From Bacillus ectoiniformans (GTDB taxonomy: Bacteria > Bacillota > Bacilli > Bacillales > Domibacillaceae), in assembly GCF_016908875.1 (NCBI RefSeq), contig NZ_JAFBES010000011.1:1-64000 (forward strand): 64,000 bases of DNA, in the 5' to 3' direction. The notes below the pieces were generated by a model, which saw only the letters and a list, made by a program, of their open reading frames with translations, was not told the DNA's origin and ran no database searches. Below are positions 9,100 through 18,605 of this stretch, piece after piece (positions within the stretch are counted from its first letter, which is position 1; the number at the start of each line of letters is the position of its first letter). The translations under genes and the position numbers were made by a program.

Positions 9100-9420
9100 T
9101 TGGAAGATAAAACACAAAGAGATTTAATACTTAACCAATTAAAACACATAATGTTAGAGGAATTAAAAGAAGAAAGCGCAAGGATATACTTATTTGGATC
9201 GTGGGCTCGAAATGAGGAAAAGCAAAGCTCGGACATTGATGTTGCTGTTGATTCGTTAAACGAAATAAAACCACTTACCTGGGTTAATTTGCTTGAGCGA
9301 ATTGAGGAATCCACTATTCCTTATCGCGTGGATGTAGTTAATATGGATAAAGCCAATGAAGAATTAATAAAAAATATTAAAAGGGAGGGAATCATATGGA
9401 AAGACTTCGTGAACGCCTAA
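9100..9420 (+). CDS. MNT nucleotidyltransferase antitoxin (MntA type)
   Basis: This 106-residue minimal nucleotidyltransferase has GSWARNEEKQSSDIDVAVD, the GSx10DxD signature of Pol-beta-type MNT proteins. In characterised pairs MntA adds AMP to the HEPN toxin and silences it. The start is TTG at 9100 with GAGGTG 7 bases upstream. It overlaps the HEPN gene by 25 bases, with the antitoxin first. All catalytic Asp residues needed appear present. Confidence 0.88.
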   Translation: MEDKTQRDLILNQLKHIMLEELKEESARIYLFGSWARNEEKQSSDIDVAVDSLNEIKPLTWVNLLERIEESTIPYRVDVVNMDKANEELIKNIKREGIIWKDFVNA

Positions 9421-9797
9421 GTTCATCAGAAAAAGCCTTATTATCCTTTAGTCAGCTAGTCAGTATTGAAAACCCGACAGATGTGGAACGTGATGCGTGC
9501 ATTCAGCGTTTTGAATTTTCCTTTGAGGCTTGCTGGAAAGCTGCAAAGCAATTTTTGTATGATATGGAAGGTATTGATATTGCTTCTCCTAAAGGAGTCA
9601 TAAGAAGTTTGCGAGAAATAGATCTTCTAAGTGAGGAAGAAGCAATCCATGGTTTGACGATGGTCAATGACCGAAATTTGACGGTACATACCTATAATGA
9701 AGAAGTGGCTGTTAAAATACATTCTAATATCAAATCGTATTATGAACTGATGGTTTCAATCATCGAAAGAATTAGAATTCGCAGTTCAGTGGATTAA
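9396..9797 (+). CDS. HEPN-family toxin (HepT/HI0074 type)
   Basis: This 133-residue helical protein of the HI0074 nucleotidyltransferase-substrate family belongs to the HEPN ribonucleases. It has the RX4HXY motif (RNLTVHTY), where Arg and His are the RNase residues and the Tyr is the residue AMPylated by the MNT partner in known type VII systems. GGGAGG precedes the ATG. Overlap with the MNT gene indicates coupled expression. Confidence 0.88.
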   Translation: MERLRERLSSSEKALLSFSQLVSIENPTDVERDACIQRFEFSFEACWKAAKQFLYDMEGIDIASPKGVIRSLREIDLLSEEEAIHGLTMVNDRNLTVHTYNEEVAVKIHSNIKSYYELMVSIIERIRIRSSVD

Positions 9798-9812
9798 TCC
9801 AATAATGGATCT

Positions 9813-9998
9813 GTGTTTGTCATTAAAAATCAAGAAAACGCTTATATCAGAGCAATAGATCATATAACAAGTGGAAATTATATCATTATGAATAATGACG
9901 AATTTCTAAATAATATATCCTTTAAAGTTTCAGTAGATATTGTTAGTCGGATGAAAGTTGAAACATATAGAAAAAAGGAGCAACTTTATGCCGGCTGA
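9813..9998 (+). other. Doubtful open frame between hepT and the DMT exporter
   Basis: An AT-rich 61-codon frame runs from the hepT stop to within the next gene. It has no ribosome binding site, and its predicted protein reads like the middle or end of a longer protein. It may be a remnant or chance ORF. Confidence 0.2.
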
Positions 9999-10920
9999 GG
10001 TTACACATAAGAACTTAAATGCTTATTTAATGGGAACCATTTCCCTTGTGATGTCTGCTATTTTAACGGCAGCAAATCAAGTATATTACTCACATAAAAT
10101 ACAAGAAATTAGTCCTTTTACATTCACATTTATTAGTTTTTTGATTACCACAATAGTTTTTTTACTACTAACTTTAAAAAAATCACCACAAATAAGTGGA
10201 AATAACGGCAAGCTCTTTACGAAAAATTTAGTATTCCTTAATTTGAGTACAGCACTAGCTTTTTTAACTTTTTATTATGCGCTTAAGTATGTAGAGCCAG
10301 CAATTGTTAGTGCGTTAGAAATGGGGGTAGGACCTATATTTGCTTTACTTTTAACATATAGATCCTATACTAATAAACATTTTTATAAAATTGATAGCAT
10401 AGTTTCCATAGGGGCTTTCTTAGGTAGTTTATTTCTACTTTGGACTGCCTTAACAGGAAGATCGGGTCTGAATTATCAATCATCTGAATTTATTATAGGA
10501 ATTTGTGTTTCTTTTTTGTGTGGATTTGGAGCAGTTTTGTCTGCTATTTATTCAAAAAAATTAAGTAATACAGGTTGGACTTCTTCTCAAATATTAGCAC
10601 ATCGATCCTATGCTATTATTGCTATTTCTTTAAGTGTCTCTCTTTTTCAAAAGGAGATAGGGGCTCAATTGTTGCCTCATTTAAATTGGATCATAATTAT
10701 AAGTATTACCGGAGTAATTTTACCACTTTATATGCTTCAAGTCGGTATTAAAAATTGTGATACATTCTTTGTTATGGTATCAATGACTTTTATTCCAATC
10801 TTCACCTTTATGTTTCAGATTCTAGATCCGCGTGTACTTTGGTCAAATAATACTCTAATTGGAATTGTGATATTAACTCTTTTTGGGTTATTTAGTGCTT
10901 ATACCAAGAATAAAAGGTAG
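9988..10920 (+). CDS. EamA/DMT-family transporter
   Basis: About 310 residues form ten hydrophobic segments in the pattern of the drug/metabolite transporter superfamily, with an internal repeat of two EamA halves. The start is ATG 9988 with AAAGGAGC upstream; an earlier in-frame ATG at 9958 lacks such a site. The gene is clearly more AT-rich than its neighbours (many TTA, ATT, AAA codons), which suggests recent acquisition together with the TA pair before it. The substrate is unknown. Confidence 0.85.
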   Translation: MPAEVTHKNLNAYLMGTISLVMSAILTAANQVYYSHKIQEISPFTFTFISFLITTIVFLLLTLKKSPQISGNNGKLFTKNLVFLNLSTALAFLTFYYALKYVEPAIVSALEMGVGPIFALLLTYRSYTNKHFYKIDSIVSIGAFLGSLFLLWTALTGRSGLNYQSSEFIIGICVSFLCGFGAVLSAIYSKKLSNTGWTSSQILAHRSYAIIAISLSVSLFQKEIGAQLLPHLNWIIIISITGVILPLYMLQVGIKNCDTFFVMVSMTFIPIFTFMFQILDPRVLWSNNTLIGIVILTLFGLFSAYTKNKR

Positions 10921-10994
10921 ATTACCCAAATGAAAACTTGTGCAAATGATTGCATATTGTATTTCACCCCTAGCACAGGAATATATTATAAAAA

Positions 10995-11029
10995 CCTTAG
11001 AGATAGTACCATTCTCTAAGGTGTATTTT
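10995..11029. terminator. Terminator between the DMT gene and gerAC
   Basis: CCTTAGAGA pairs with TCTCTAAGG, followed by TGTATTTTT. It probably ends the plus-strand DMT gene and may also serve the converging ger operon. Confidence 0.65.
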
Positions 11030-11150
11030 TGTAGGGGAGTGAAGAGTAGATCGCTTTTTACATAGATGAGAAATCTAACCCTTCTAAGCCAATACGGTAC
11101 GATTTTTTTGCAAAAGGCCAGCCAAGAACAAACATATCTGAGTAATGGTC

Positions 11151-12323
11151 TCAATATAGTGTCGGTTCTTTACGTTGTTTCGCTCCATTAATGATCGTTG
11201 CATTAATATCAATTTGCTGAAGGGAGTCTTTTGTTAACGGTATTTTTCCTTTTTGTTCAATGGATTTCCATAGTTGAACATCTTTTCTATATAAAGATTC
11301 GGATAATCGATAAATATCTGTATTATTTTTAAGTCCAGCTAAATACGCTTCTCTCACCTGTTTCTCCATTGTCTGTTCTAACACTTTGGCTATTTCTTTT
11401 ATACTTTTCTTCTCCGGCATCTCTCTTAAGACCGCATCAGCTTCTATTGAGATTGAAAAATAAACCTTGCCTTTTCGACTGAAGGGTTTAACTTCAACAT
11501 TCAATTTATCAATTAGCATGTTTATATCTTCATATCCTTCTTTAATGAGTTTAACTTCTTCCCGAACTAAATCGTTATTCAGCCATTTCAATCCATTTAC
11601 TTTTTTTTCAGTCATAACTGCTAATAGCTTATCGGATGTCACGGCAGCGATTCCTTCAGTTTTAATTGCTTTACGAACTTGTCCATCTTTTGTCCAGTTA
11701 TCTTCTGTCAATTTCATATAAGGGATGATTGCTTGATAAGGGGGCTCATCCAGTAAAATTAATAGCTCTCTCATATCAACCGGCTGAATAAATGAACTTT
11801 GTTGGTAAGTTGAATAGGGGTCACTTAATCGAGATAAAGCAGTTGATAATTCCATAATAGGAGAGGTGCTCAACAGTTCAAAGAGGGGCTCCTTTGTTGC
11901 GTACATCCACATTCGGTACCTTGTTTCTCGATACCTGTTTAACAGGTCAATGGTACTTCGAATGGCTCCTTCCTTTAAAGCACTTTCTGTAAATACGACA
12001 TACCCCAAATGTCCCCAGAAAATTTTTCGTTGAGACGATCTGTACAAATTAAAGATGGCTTCATTAATATTCTTGCCTGAAGCTTTGCCAACCTCTACTT
12101 TTGCTTGATTCTCGCCGCCGCCTGATTCTGATTTTGCTAAAAGTCCCGTATTTATGATCTGCAAATAAATGGTGTATCTGCCTTTGTTATAATCAACTCC
12201 GAGTCCGTGGATATAGACCATTCTTTCTGGTTCATTCGTATCCCAGCAGCCAGCTAACAGGAGAGTGAAGATAAGTAAAATGGTGTAAAGTAATTGTTTC
12301 CTTTTAATACAAGTTCTCATCAT
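11151..12323 (-). CDS. Germinant receptor C subunit (Ger(x)C lipoprotein)
   Basis: The 390-residue protein has a type II signal peptide with lipobox LLAGC at about residues 22-26, followed by WDTNEPERMVYIHGLGVD, typical of GerAC/GerBC proteins. It is anchored to the spore inner membrane and works with the A and B subunits. It overlaps the A-subunit gene by 4 bases and is the last gene of the B-A-C operon. Confidence 0.93.
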   Translation of the reverse strand: MMRTCIKRKQLLYTILLIFTLLLAGCWDTNEPERMVYIHGLGVDYNKGRYTIYLQIINTGLLAKSESGGGENQAKVEVGKASGKNINEAIFNLYRSSQRKIFWGHLGYVVFTESALKEGAIRSTIDLLNRYRETRYRMWMYATKEPLFELLSTSPIMELSTALSRLSDPYSTYQQSSFIQPVDMRELLILLDEPPYQAIIPYMKLTEDNWTKDGQVRKAIKTEGIAAVTSDKLLAVMTEKKVNGLKWLNNDLVREEVKLIKEGYEDINMLIDKLNVEVKPFSRKGKVYFSISIEADAVLREMPEKKSIKEIAKVLEQTMEKQVREAYLAGLKNNTDIYRLSESLYRKDVQLWKSIEQKGKIPLTKDSLQQIDINATIINGAKQRKEPTLY

Positions 12324-13801
12324 GACCCTCCTTGTTTATCTGGATCACTTGGATTTAGGGCATCTGCTCGAGTATTATTTTTACGAGCAGGCAAGAGAAA
12401 GATCGCTTGCAAAATATTTTTCAAATTTATTCGTGTAGCTAATTCTAAATATGGAACGCCAAACGTACGTATTTTGGCAAGGAAGGTACCGACAATAAAG
12501 AGTGAAATAAAGAAACCGAAAAATCCAAACAGAGAGACGAGAGAAATAACAAAAAAACGAATAAGAGAAACAGTTCCAATAAGTGATTGATTCGTCAATG
12601 TAAACGTTGCAACCGTTGATCCCGCAATGACAACAAGCATTGCAGGACTCGTCAATCCCGCTCTAATAGCCGCATCTCCAATGATGAGCCCTCCGATTAC
12701 ACTTAGTGTTTGACCTACAGCTAAGGGGAGCCTCAGCCCAGCCTCACGAAATAACTCGAATAACAGCAATACCAATATAGCTTCCATCGCTGTGGGAAAT
12801 GGCACGCCTCTACGTGATTCAATGACCGTGGCAAGTAAATTAAGCGGAAGCTGATTTTGATGAAACGCTGTTAATGCTACCCAAAATCCTGGAAGAAAAG
12901 CCGCCACTAAGATGCCCGCAACTCGAAGTAGTCTCTCAAAAGAGGTGTATAAATAATTATTCTCTTTATCCTCAGCACTCTTGATTAAATACGATAAGTT
13001 AACGGGAGTAATATAAGCATAAGCTACGCCATCAATCAAAATAACCAGCCGGCCGTTTAATAATGATTCAACTGCGAAATCAGGCCTGCCAGTGTAAGCA
13101 TGGCGAGGAAAGATAGAGAAAGTGCCATCATTGATTAGTTCTTCGAGCTGTGTCCCACTATATAGGCCATCAATGTCAATAGACTGGATCTTCTGTTTAA
13201 ATTTTTGCAGCAACTCTTTATCTGTAATATCATCCATGTACAAAATGGATACTTTTGTTTTAGACCTCCTGCCCACTTGAAAAGCTTCACTTACTAGGGA
13301 GGCAGTTCTCAGCCTTTTCCTTATTAGTGCATGGTTAACAGAGATATTCTCTACGAAGCTATCCCTTGGTCCCTTCACGCTTACCTCTATGTTTGATTGT
13401 TCGGGCTGGCGTTCTGGACGATCCGCCATGTCAATGGTAATAACCAGCTCAATGCTATTGAATAGCAAAATCAATTTGCCAGCAAAAATATCTGAGATCG
13501 CTTGATCCTCAGTTTTTAACAACTCAACAGAAGGGAGCTGCAGGTATTTAATCGAGTCTTCAGATATTTCTCCTTCTAATTTATCGAAAAACTTCTCTAG
13601 CTGGGCAGGAACAACCTGAAACAGAATGTCGTTGCTTACTAACCCATTACAATAAACAAGGGTGACCGTTTCTTGTTTGTATTGCAAAAAGGAATATTGA
13701 ACATCCTCACATTTTTCAAACAGGCTTCTTATTCTTTCTTCATTCATTTGTTTATGAGAAGGGGAAGAGTCGCTTACCTTCTGATGTCTATTATGCTTCA
13801 T
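12320..13801 (-). CDS. Germinant receptor A subunit (GerA family)
   Basis: The 493-residue spore germination protein has a soluble N-terminal half (with SVKGPRDSFVENISVNHALIRKRLR) and a C-terminal membrane half with about five helices and RRGVPFPTAMEAILVLLLFELFREAGLRLP, highly characteristic of GerAA/GerKA. It detects or relays nutrient signals in spores. The ATG at 13801 lies inside the last codons of the B-subunit frame (TAA at 13791-13793), so the two genes were translationally coupled. A good GGAGG-type site lies about 12 bases upstream. Confidence 0.93.
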   Translation of the reverse strand: MKHNRHQKVSDSSPSHKQMNEERIRSLFEKCEDVQYSFLQYKQETVTLVYCNGLVSNDILFQVVPAQLEKFFDKLEGEISEDSIKYLQLPSVELLKTEDQAISDIFAGKLILLFNSIELVITIDMADRPERQPEQSNIEVSVKGPRDSFVENISVNHALIRKRLRTASLVSEAFQVGRRSKTKVSILYMDDITDKELLQKFKQKIQSIDIDGLYSGTQLEELINDGTFSIFPRHAYTGRPDFAVESLLNGRLVILIDGVAYAYITPVNLSYLIKSAEDKENNYLYTSFERLLRVAGILVAAFLPGFWVALTAFHQNQLPLNLLATVIESRRGVPFPTAMEAILVLLLFELFREAGLRLPLAVGQTLSVIGGLIIGDAAIRAGLTSPAMLVVIAGSTVATFTLTNQSLIGTVSLIRFFVISLVSLFGFFGFFISLFIVGTFLAKIRTFGVPYLELATRINLKNILQAIFLLPARKNNTRADALNPSDPDKQGGS

Positions 13802-14900
13802 TGGTGGACGACCTCCGTTTTTTCCTAGTCACTGCAACTGCCAAGAAACATACGAAAGAAAACACAAGGAAGAACCAGAATGTGGCCGGCAAGATCATTT
13901 TTGTTAACCATTCAGAGAATGTGAAGTCGCTAATTGGAGCTAAAACCAGCCCGCCAATAATGATTTAAAACAGAAACAGCACTCTTTTTTTTCTGCTTTC
14001 TGTTTTAACAGGCAGAGCTTCTTTTATTAAAAGCAGCAGTAATGAAATCCTGATAAAACCTCCAGCCAGCCATTGATAAATAGATAAAAAATCTAAATGC
14101 TCGATAAAGTTTCCAAACCTTACTAACCCCCACTCTTCATAGGGAGGGTATCTTTGCCTAGAAGCTTCTATAGGGCCGAATTCAATAATAGCTCCAACGA
14201 GAGGTCCTAGTGTTAACCCAGTCAATACGACAATAATGGCAAGAAAATGGCGAAAATTTAAAGGTGCATTGACTTTATGTTGCAATAACACAAAAATAAA
14301 TAGTTCTATCATGCCAGAAGCCTGAAAGATCATGCTTCTAAAGACTGGATCATACCCATGTTCCAAAATCGGCAGAAGCAAAGAATAATTTTTATGAGGA
14401 ATGTTAGCAAAAGCTACCAAAAAACCAAATACAACAATAAAAAATAAAAGAAAAATATTAACTATGCTTAATGTTCTCAGGTTCGTAACAGCTAAATGCC
14501 AACAAGTGAACAGAAATAAGAACGTCAGCAAAAAAATTGGCGTTTGAGGCAAAAACACTATATTTGTCCATGTGATCGTTTCCCTCAAGGTGACGCTTGA
14601 CATTAACAATAAATAAATAATTAACATGAGAGCAAGAAATTTTGATGCTTTTGATCCAACACTTTCGGTGAGCCACACAAATAGGGATCGCCTTTTCGAA
14701 TTTTTATTAATATAAATTAATAACGGCACCCAAATGACAGTTACAATCATGGTAAATAAAACGGCCATCCATGCGTCCCGGCCTGCAGTCTGAACTAAAG
14801 GAGATATGGCAAATACATGGTTCTTCAAACCTATAGCTGTCATTGCAATCAATACCAATTGGAGTGGTGTAATTAAATCAGATTTATTAATAATAATCAC
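13791..14900 (-). pseudogene. Germinant receptor B subunit with an in-frame stop
   Basis: GerAB-type proteins are about 360-370-residue transporters of the APC fold with ten helices. Here the frame reads from ATG 14900 for 311 codons to a TAA at 13965-13967, then continues open in the same frame for another 57 codons (IIIGGLVLAP... to KKRRSSTNEA) and stops at 13791-13793, overlapping the A-subunit start. The total of 369 sense-plus-stop codons is the normal family length, and the readthrough part has the usual final helix and basic tail. A single nonsense change (for example CAA to TAA) or a read error would explain it. The truncated 311-residue product would lack the last helix. Confidence 0.8.
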
Positions 14901-15119
14901 CTGTCACTTTTGAATTTATTATATTTTTCACGGGAGGCCGGAAATTTATACTGTATTAAAAAGTCACTCTTTTGCGTGCAATTGATTGGAATTCCTATGT
15001 TTAAAAAATCTCAATTAATAGTATTCTGGTGTGATTATTCCTGGAGTGCCTTATACAAAACGCAGCTAAGGTAAAGGTCAACAAATTTTCTAATAAAGCT
15101 GAGAAGTGTACAAGACTTC

Positions 15120-15137
15120 CATCACACAAACATCACA
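15120..15137 (+). promoter_or_regulatory. Predicted response-regulator site: tandem repeat before the two-component genes
   Basis: CATCACA-N4-CATCACA is a direct repeat with 11-bp period, the spacing expected for an OmpR-family dimer. The same arrangement lies at 17396-17413 before the export operon. It is 49 bases before the start of the regulator gene. Confidence 0.55.
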
Positions 15138-15185
15138 GAAATATGATATTACTAATAAAAACAAATGTATTTGGAGTGTTACTTA

Positions 15186-15866
15186 TTGAATAAACCAATT
15201 GTATTGCTTGCAGATGATGAATTAAGACTGAGAAAGCTCGTTTCTGACTTTCTTATAAATGCTGGGTTTGAAGTCATTTGCGCTGAAAATGGAAAGCAGG
15301 CATTTGACAAATTTTTAGAGTTTAGCGATTCAATTGATGTGATCGTTCTCGATGTGATGATGCCGTTGATGGACGGCTGGGAAGTCTTAAGCGAAATAAA
15401 AAGCACATCAACCGTCCCGATCATCATGCTGACAGCCAAAGGGGAAGAAAGTGATCAGCTTACCGGGTTTCGGCTTGGCGCAAATGATTATGTCTGTAAG
15501 CCATTTTCCCCTAGCGTTTTGGTCGCCAGAGTAGAAAACCAGTTAAAAGCTGTACAGAAAAAGGGGATGGACATGCTTCAAGTCGGAGGGATTTCCATAG
15601 ATACTAATCGGCACCTCGTCTATGTTGAAGAAAACAGCATTGATTTGACTCCGAAGGAATTTGATTTGCTGTTGTATTTATTTAAGAATAAAGGGTTAGC
15701 CTTATCAAGAGACAGGATCTTAAATGGGGTCTGGAGTTATGACTATCAAGGTGATTTAAGGACGGTTGACACCCATGTGAAGCAGTTAAGAGCCAAACTT
15801 GGAAAATACGGGGCTTATATTGAGACACTAAGAAGTGTAGGCTACAGATTGAAGGAATACAAATGA
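15186..15866 (+). CDS. OmpR/PhoB-family response regulator
   Basis: The protein has an N-terminal receiver domain (VLLADDELRLRK, phospho-acceptor in VIVLDVMMPLMDGWEVL, switch LTAKGEE, lysine in VCKPFSP) and a C-terminal winged-helix DNA-binding domain (LTPKEFDLLLYLFKNKG to GYRLKEYK). I prefer the TTG at 15186 because GGAGTG lies 7 bases upstream; the in-frame ATG at 15165 has no such site. The stop overlaps the kinase start (ATGA). Confidence 0.92.
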   Translation: MNKPIVLLADDELRLRKLVSDFLINAGFEVICAENGKQAFDKFLEFSDSIDVIVLDVMMPLMDGWEVLSEIKSTSTVPIIMLTAKGEESDQLTGFRLGANDYVCKPFSPSVLVARVENQLKAVQKKGMDMLQVGGISIDTNRHLVYVEENSIDLTPKEFDLLLYLFKNKGLALSRDRILNGVWSYDYQGDLRTVDTHVKQLRAKLGKYGAYIETLRSVGYRLKEYK

Positions 15867-17341
15867 AGCTGTCAATTAGGAGCAAATTATTTACCATCCT
15901 ATTCGCTATCATTCTTTTATTTATTATCGTGATCCAACTTTTCAGCGCACTATTCCTCGAAGAATTTTATCAGTCTAATAAGAAGAAAACCTTAGAAGAA
16001 AGTTTTCGTCAAACAGAGCAAGTCATATCGACTGAAAAGGACTATGAAGAAAAGCTATCTACTCTCCAGGATCATAAAAATGTGACCATTTTAATTCTAG
16101 ACAGTGAATATGAGCCTTTTTTTAAATTAGCTTTATTAAATCGAGGAGCTAAATTTCAGAATCAAAAAACAAGGTTCCCTAATGGGCATGATGAAGGACT
16201 GGTCAGCAACAATCTGGAAAGATTTAAGCAGGAGCCTGTCATTGCAAAAAGAACGGACAGAAGAACAAAGACGGAATTCTTAACTCTATACTCTAGTATT
16301 ACCCTCCCTGATGGGACAAAGGGATATGCGGTGATTAGTACGTCAATTGACGCGATGAAAGACAGTGTAAGGGCTGCGAGTGACTTTATTCTCTATATCT
16401 CACTTCTGGTTGGCGTAATTGGAACAGCATGGGTGCTTTATTTAGCAAACAGGATATCAAAGCCTGTGGTGAGAATAAACAAAATCACTGCGAAAATGGC
16501 GAACATGGATTTCTCGGAAAGAATAGAAGTTAACACATCAGATGAGATTGGGGAACTAGGCAATAGCATTAACGTCCTTTCAGAAGAATTAGACAGTAAG
16601 ATGAATGAGCTAGCCATTGCTAATGCACAGTTAAAAAAAGATATACAGCTAAAGGAAAAAGTGGAGCAGTCACGAAAAGAATTGCTCTCAAATGTTTCTC
16701 ATGAATTAAAAACGCCTATTTCACTGATTGGCGGATATGCAGAAGGATTAAAGCTTAATATTAATAAGGATGACAAAGATTTTTACTGTGATGTCATTAT
16801 TGATGAAACGAAAAAGATGAACAAGCTGGTGTTGAGTCTGCTGGATCTTGCACAGGTTGAAGCAGGTGATAAGAAAATGAATATGAGGAAGGTTGACATC
16901 TTTCAGCTGGCAGAAGAAATCCTTGCTAAGTATAAATTAATCTTTGCTGAAAAAGAGATCAAATGGCATATTTCATCCCAAGGAATATGCTTAGCAGTGG
17001 CTGATATTGAACGAATCGAACAGGTTATTACTAACTATCTAAACAACGCTTTGGATCATGTGGATACACATCGTATCATTTCTGTTTCTATCAAAGAGAG
17101 AGCCGATCATGTAAGGGTAGGTGTCTTTAACTCAGGAAAACTGATTGAAACGAGTGAGCAGGAACAGATATGGGACAGTTTCTATAAAATTGACAAAGCA
17201 CGTACAAGAGAATTCGGAGGTTCCGGCATTGGGCTTTCGATTGTCAAAGCCATCATGCATTATCATAGAGGTGCGTATGGTGTAAGAAATCTTGAAAATG
17301 GGGTAGAATTTTGGTTTTCACTTCATAAGTATCATTCTTAA
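15863..17341 (+). CDS. Membrane sensor histidine kinase
   Basis: The 492-residue protein has a transmembrane helix at about 8-30, an extracytoplasmic sensor of about 130 residues, a second helix near 173-193, a HAMP domain (NRISKPVVRINKIT), HisKA with the phospho-His in NVSHELKTPISL (about residue 280), and an HATPase domain ending in the G-box GGSGIGLSIVKAI. It should phosphorylate the regulator encoded immediately upstream. The export operon next door is the likely target. Confidence 0.93.
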   Translation: MKLSIRSKLFTILFAIILLFIIVIQLFSALFLEEFYQSNKKKTLEESFRQTEQVISTEKDYEEKLSTLQDHKNVTILILDSEYEPFFKLALLNRGAKFQNQKTRFPNGHDEGLVSNNLERFKQEPVIAKRTDRRTKTEFLTLYSSITLPDGTKGYAVISTSIDAMKDSVRAASDFILYISLLVGVIGTAWVLYLANRISKPVVRINKITAKMANMDFSERIEVNTSDEIGELGNSINVLSEELDSKMNELAIANAQLKKDIQLKEKVEQSRKELLSNVSHELKTPISLIGGYAEGLKLNINKDDKDFYCDVIIDETKKMNKLVLSLLDLAQVEAGDKKMNMRKVDIFQLAEEILAKYKLIFAEKEIKWHISSQGICLAVADIERIEQVITNYLNNALDHVDTHRIISVSIKERADHVRVGVFNSGKLIETSEQEQIWDSFYKIDKARTREFGGSGIGLSIVKAIMHYHRGAYGVRNLENGVEFWFSLHKYHS

Positions 17342-17342
17342 A

Positions 17343-17378
17343 GGGCAGCTCCTGACAAAGGAGGCTGTCTTTTTTTTA
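17343..17378 (+). terminator. Terminator after the two-component genes
   Basis: GGCAGCTCCT pairs imperfectly with AGGAGGCTGTC, followed by eight T. Confidence 0.8.
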
Positions 17379-17395
17379 ACCAATTTTCTCCACAC

Positions 17396-17413
17396 CCTCA
17401 CATAGGCATCACA
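17396..17413 (+). promoter_or_regulatory. Predicted response-regulator site before the export operon
   Basis: CCTCACA-N4-CATCACA matches the repeat at 15120-15137 in 13 of 14 repeat bases with the same spacing. It lies 47 bases before the start of the adaptor gene. Confidence 0.55.
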
Positions 17414-17459
17414 ATCACCCTTTATGATAGACCTTACACAAAAGAAAGGGCGGATACAC

Positions 17460-18605
17460 ATGAAGAGAAAAGTAACAGCCATCCTGCTTTTTGGTTTATT
17501 GGGAGCGGGGGTAATGACAGGGTGTTCTAAAGAAGCGGAATCGCTGCCTGTGAAAACCACGGAACAAAAAGTGAAAAAAGGGAATTTAGAAATTGGACTG
17601 GGAGCAGATGGACGCATTCGTTTGCCTCAATTTCACTTGAATTTTGAAGCTGCCGGAACTGTCAAAGAGCTAAAAGTAGAAGTGGGACAAAAAGTAAAAG
17701 CAGGTGATCTTCTTGCGGTGCTTGAAGATACGGAATTAAAACTTGCGGTTACTCAGGCAGAGAATGCATTAAGCAAGGCGAAAGCAAAGTATACCGAAGC
17801 GGTTAACAAATATGAAATCGATAAAATGGAAGCTAAATTAAAGGTGGATGAAGCAAGAGTTAAAATGGACGCCAAACCAGATGAAGCATCTCTTACAGCA
17901 GCTTTCAATTTAGAAAATAAGAAATACCAAACACTTCTCAACAGCAATGGCGCTATTCAAAGTGCCAATTTGGAGATAGAAGAAGCAAAAAATAAGCTCG
18001 AGGAAGCGAAAAATAACCTGAATAAAATTTACCTTAAGGCACCAAGCAATGGAGAAATTATGAGTATGAACTATAAGGTGGGAGAAGTGGTTGCAGGTGT
18101 AAAAAGCGGAACAGACAACAATGCCTCCTCAGAGACAGCATTTATGACCATCGTCGACCCATCAATGATTTATGTAAAGGCAAGTGCGACTGAGAGTGAT
18201 ATCTCAGGAATCGAAAAAGGCCAGCAAATGAGGGTGGCCGTGGATCCTTTGTCACTAGAAAACCTCCAAGGTGAAGTGGTTTCTGTAAGCAACACACCGA
18301 ACATTGATAGTTCAGGTATAGTCACTTATGAAGTTACGGGAAAGCTGTCTGAACCTAACGCTGCGATTAAAGAAGGCATGACAGCTTTTGCTACGTTTCT
18401 TAAAAAAGAAAAGAAAGACATCCTTCTCGTTCCGAATAAAGCCATTTTTGTTGAAGACGGCAAGCAATATGTCAACGTGAAAACCTCAGAAGATCAAACA
18501 GAAAAAAGGGCGATAACCGGAGGATTAACGAATGGCGTGCAAACAGAGGTCGTTAAGGGTCTTAAGCAAGGAGAGACTCTCATTATAGGCGGTGTGAAAA
18601 AATGA
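17460..18605 (+). CDS. Membrane-fusion (HlyD/MacA-like) adaptor lipoprotein
   Basis: The 381-residue periplasmic-adaptor-type protein starts at ATG 17460. It has a lipoprotein signal peptide with cysteine in VMTGCSKE, a biotinyl-lipoyl half motif (LKVEVGQKVKAGDLLAVLED), a helical hairpin at about residues 95-190, and a beta-barrel region. In Gram-positive bacteria such proteins pair with MacB-type ABC transporters to export peptides, antibiotics or lipids. It overlaps the permease gene by 4 bases. Confidence 0.9.
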   Translation: MKRKVTAILLFGLLGAGVMTGCSKEAESLPVKTTEQKVKKGNLEIGLGADGRIRLPQFHLNFEAAGTVKELKVEVGQKVKAGDLLAVLEDTELKLAVTQAENALSKAKAKYTEAVNKYEIDKMEAKLKVDEARVKMDAKPDEASLTAAFNLENKKYQTLLNSNGAIQSANLEIEEAKNKLEEAKNNLNKIYLKAPSNGEIMSMNYKVGEVVAGVKSGTDNNASSETAFMTIVDPSMIYVKASATESDISGIEKGQQMRVAVDPLSLENLQGEVVSVSNTPNIDSSGIVTYEVTGKLSEPNAAIKEGMTAFATFLKKEKKDILLVPNKAIFVEDGKQYVNVKTSEDQTEKRAITGGLTNGVQTEVVKGLKQGETLIIGGVKK

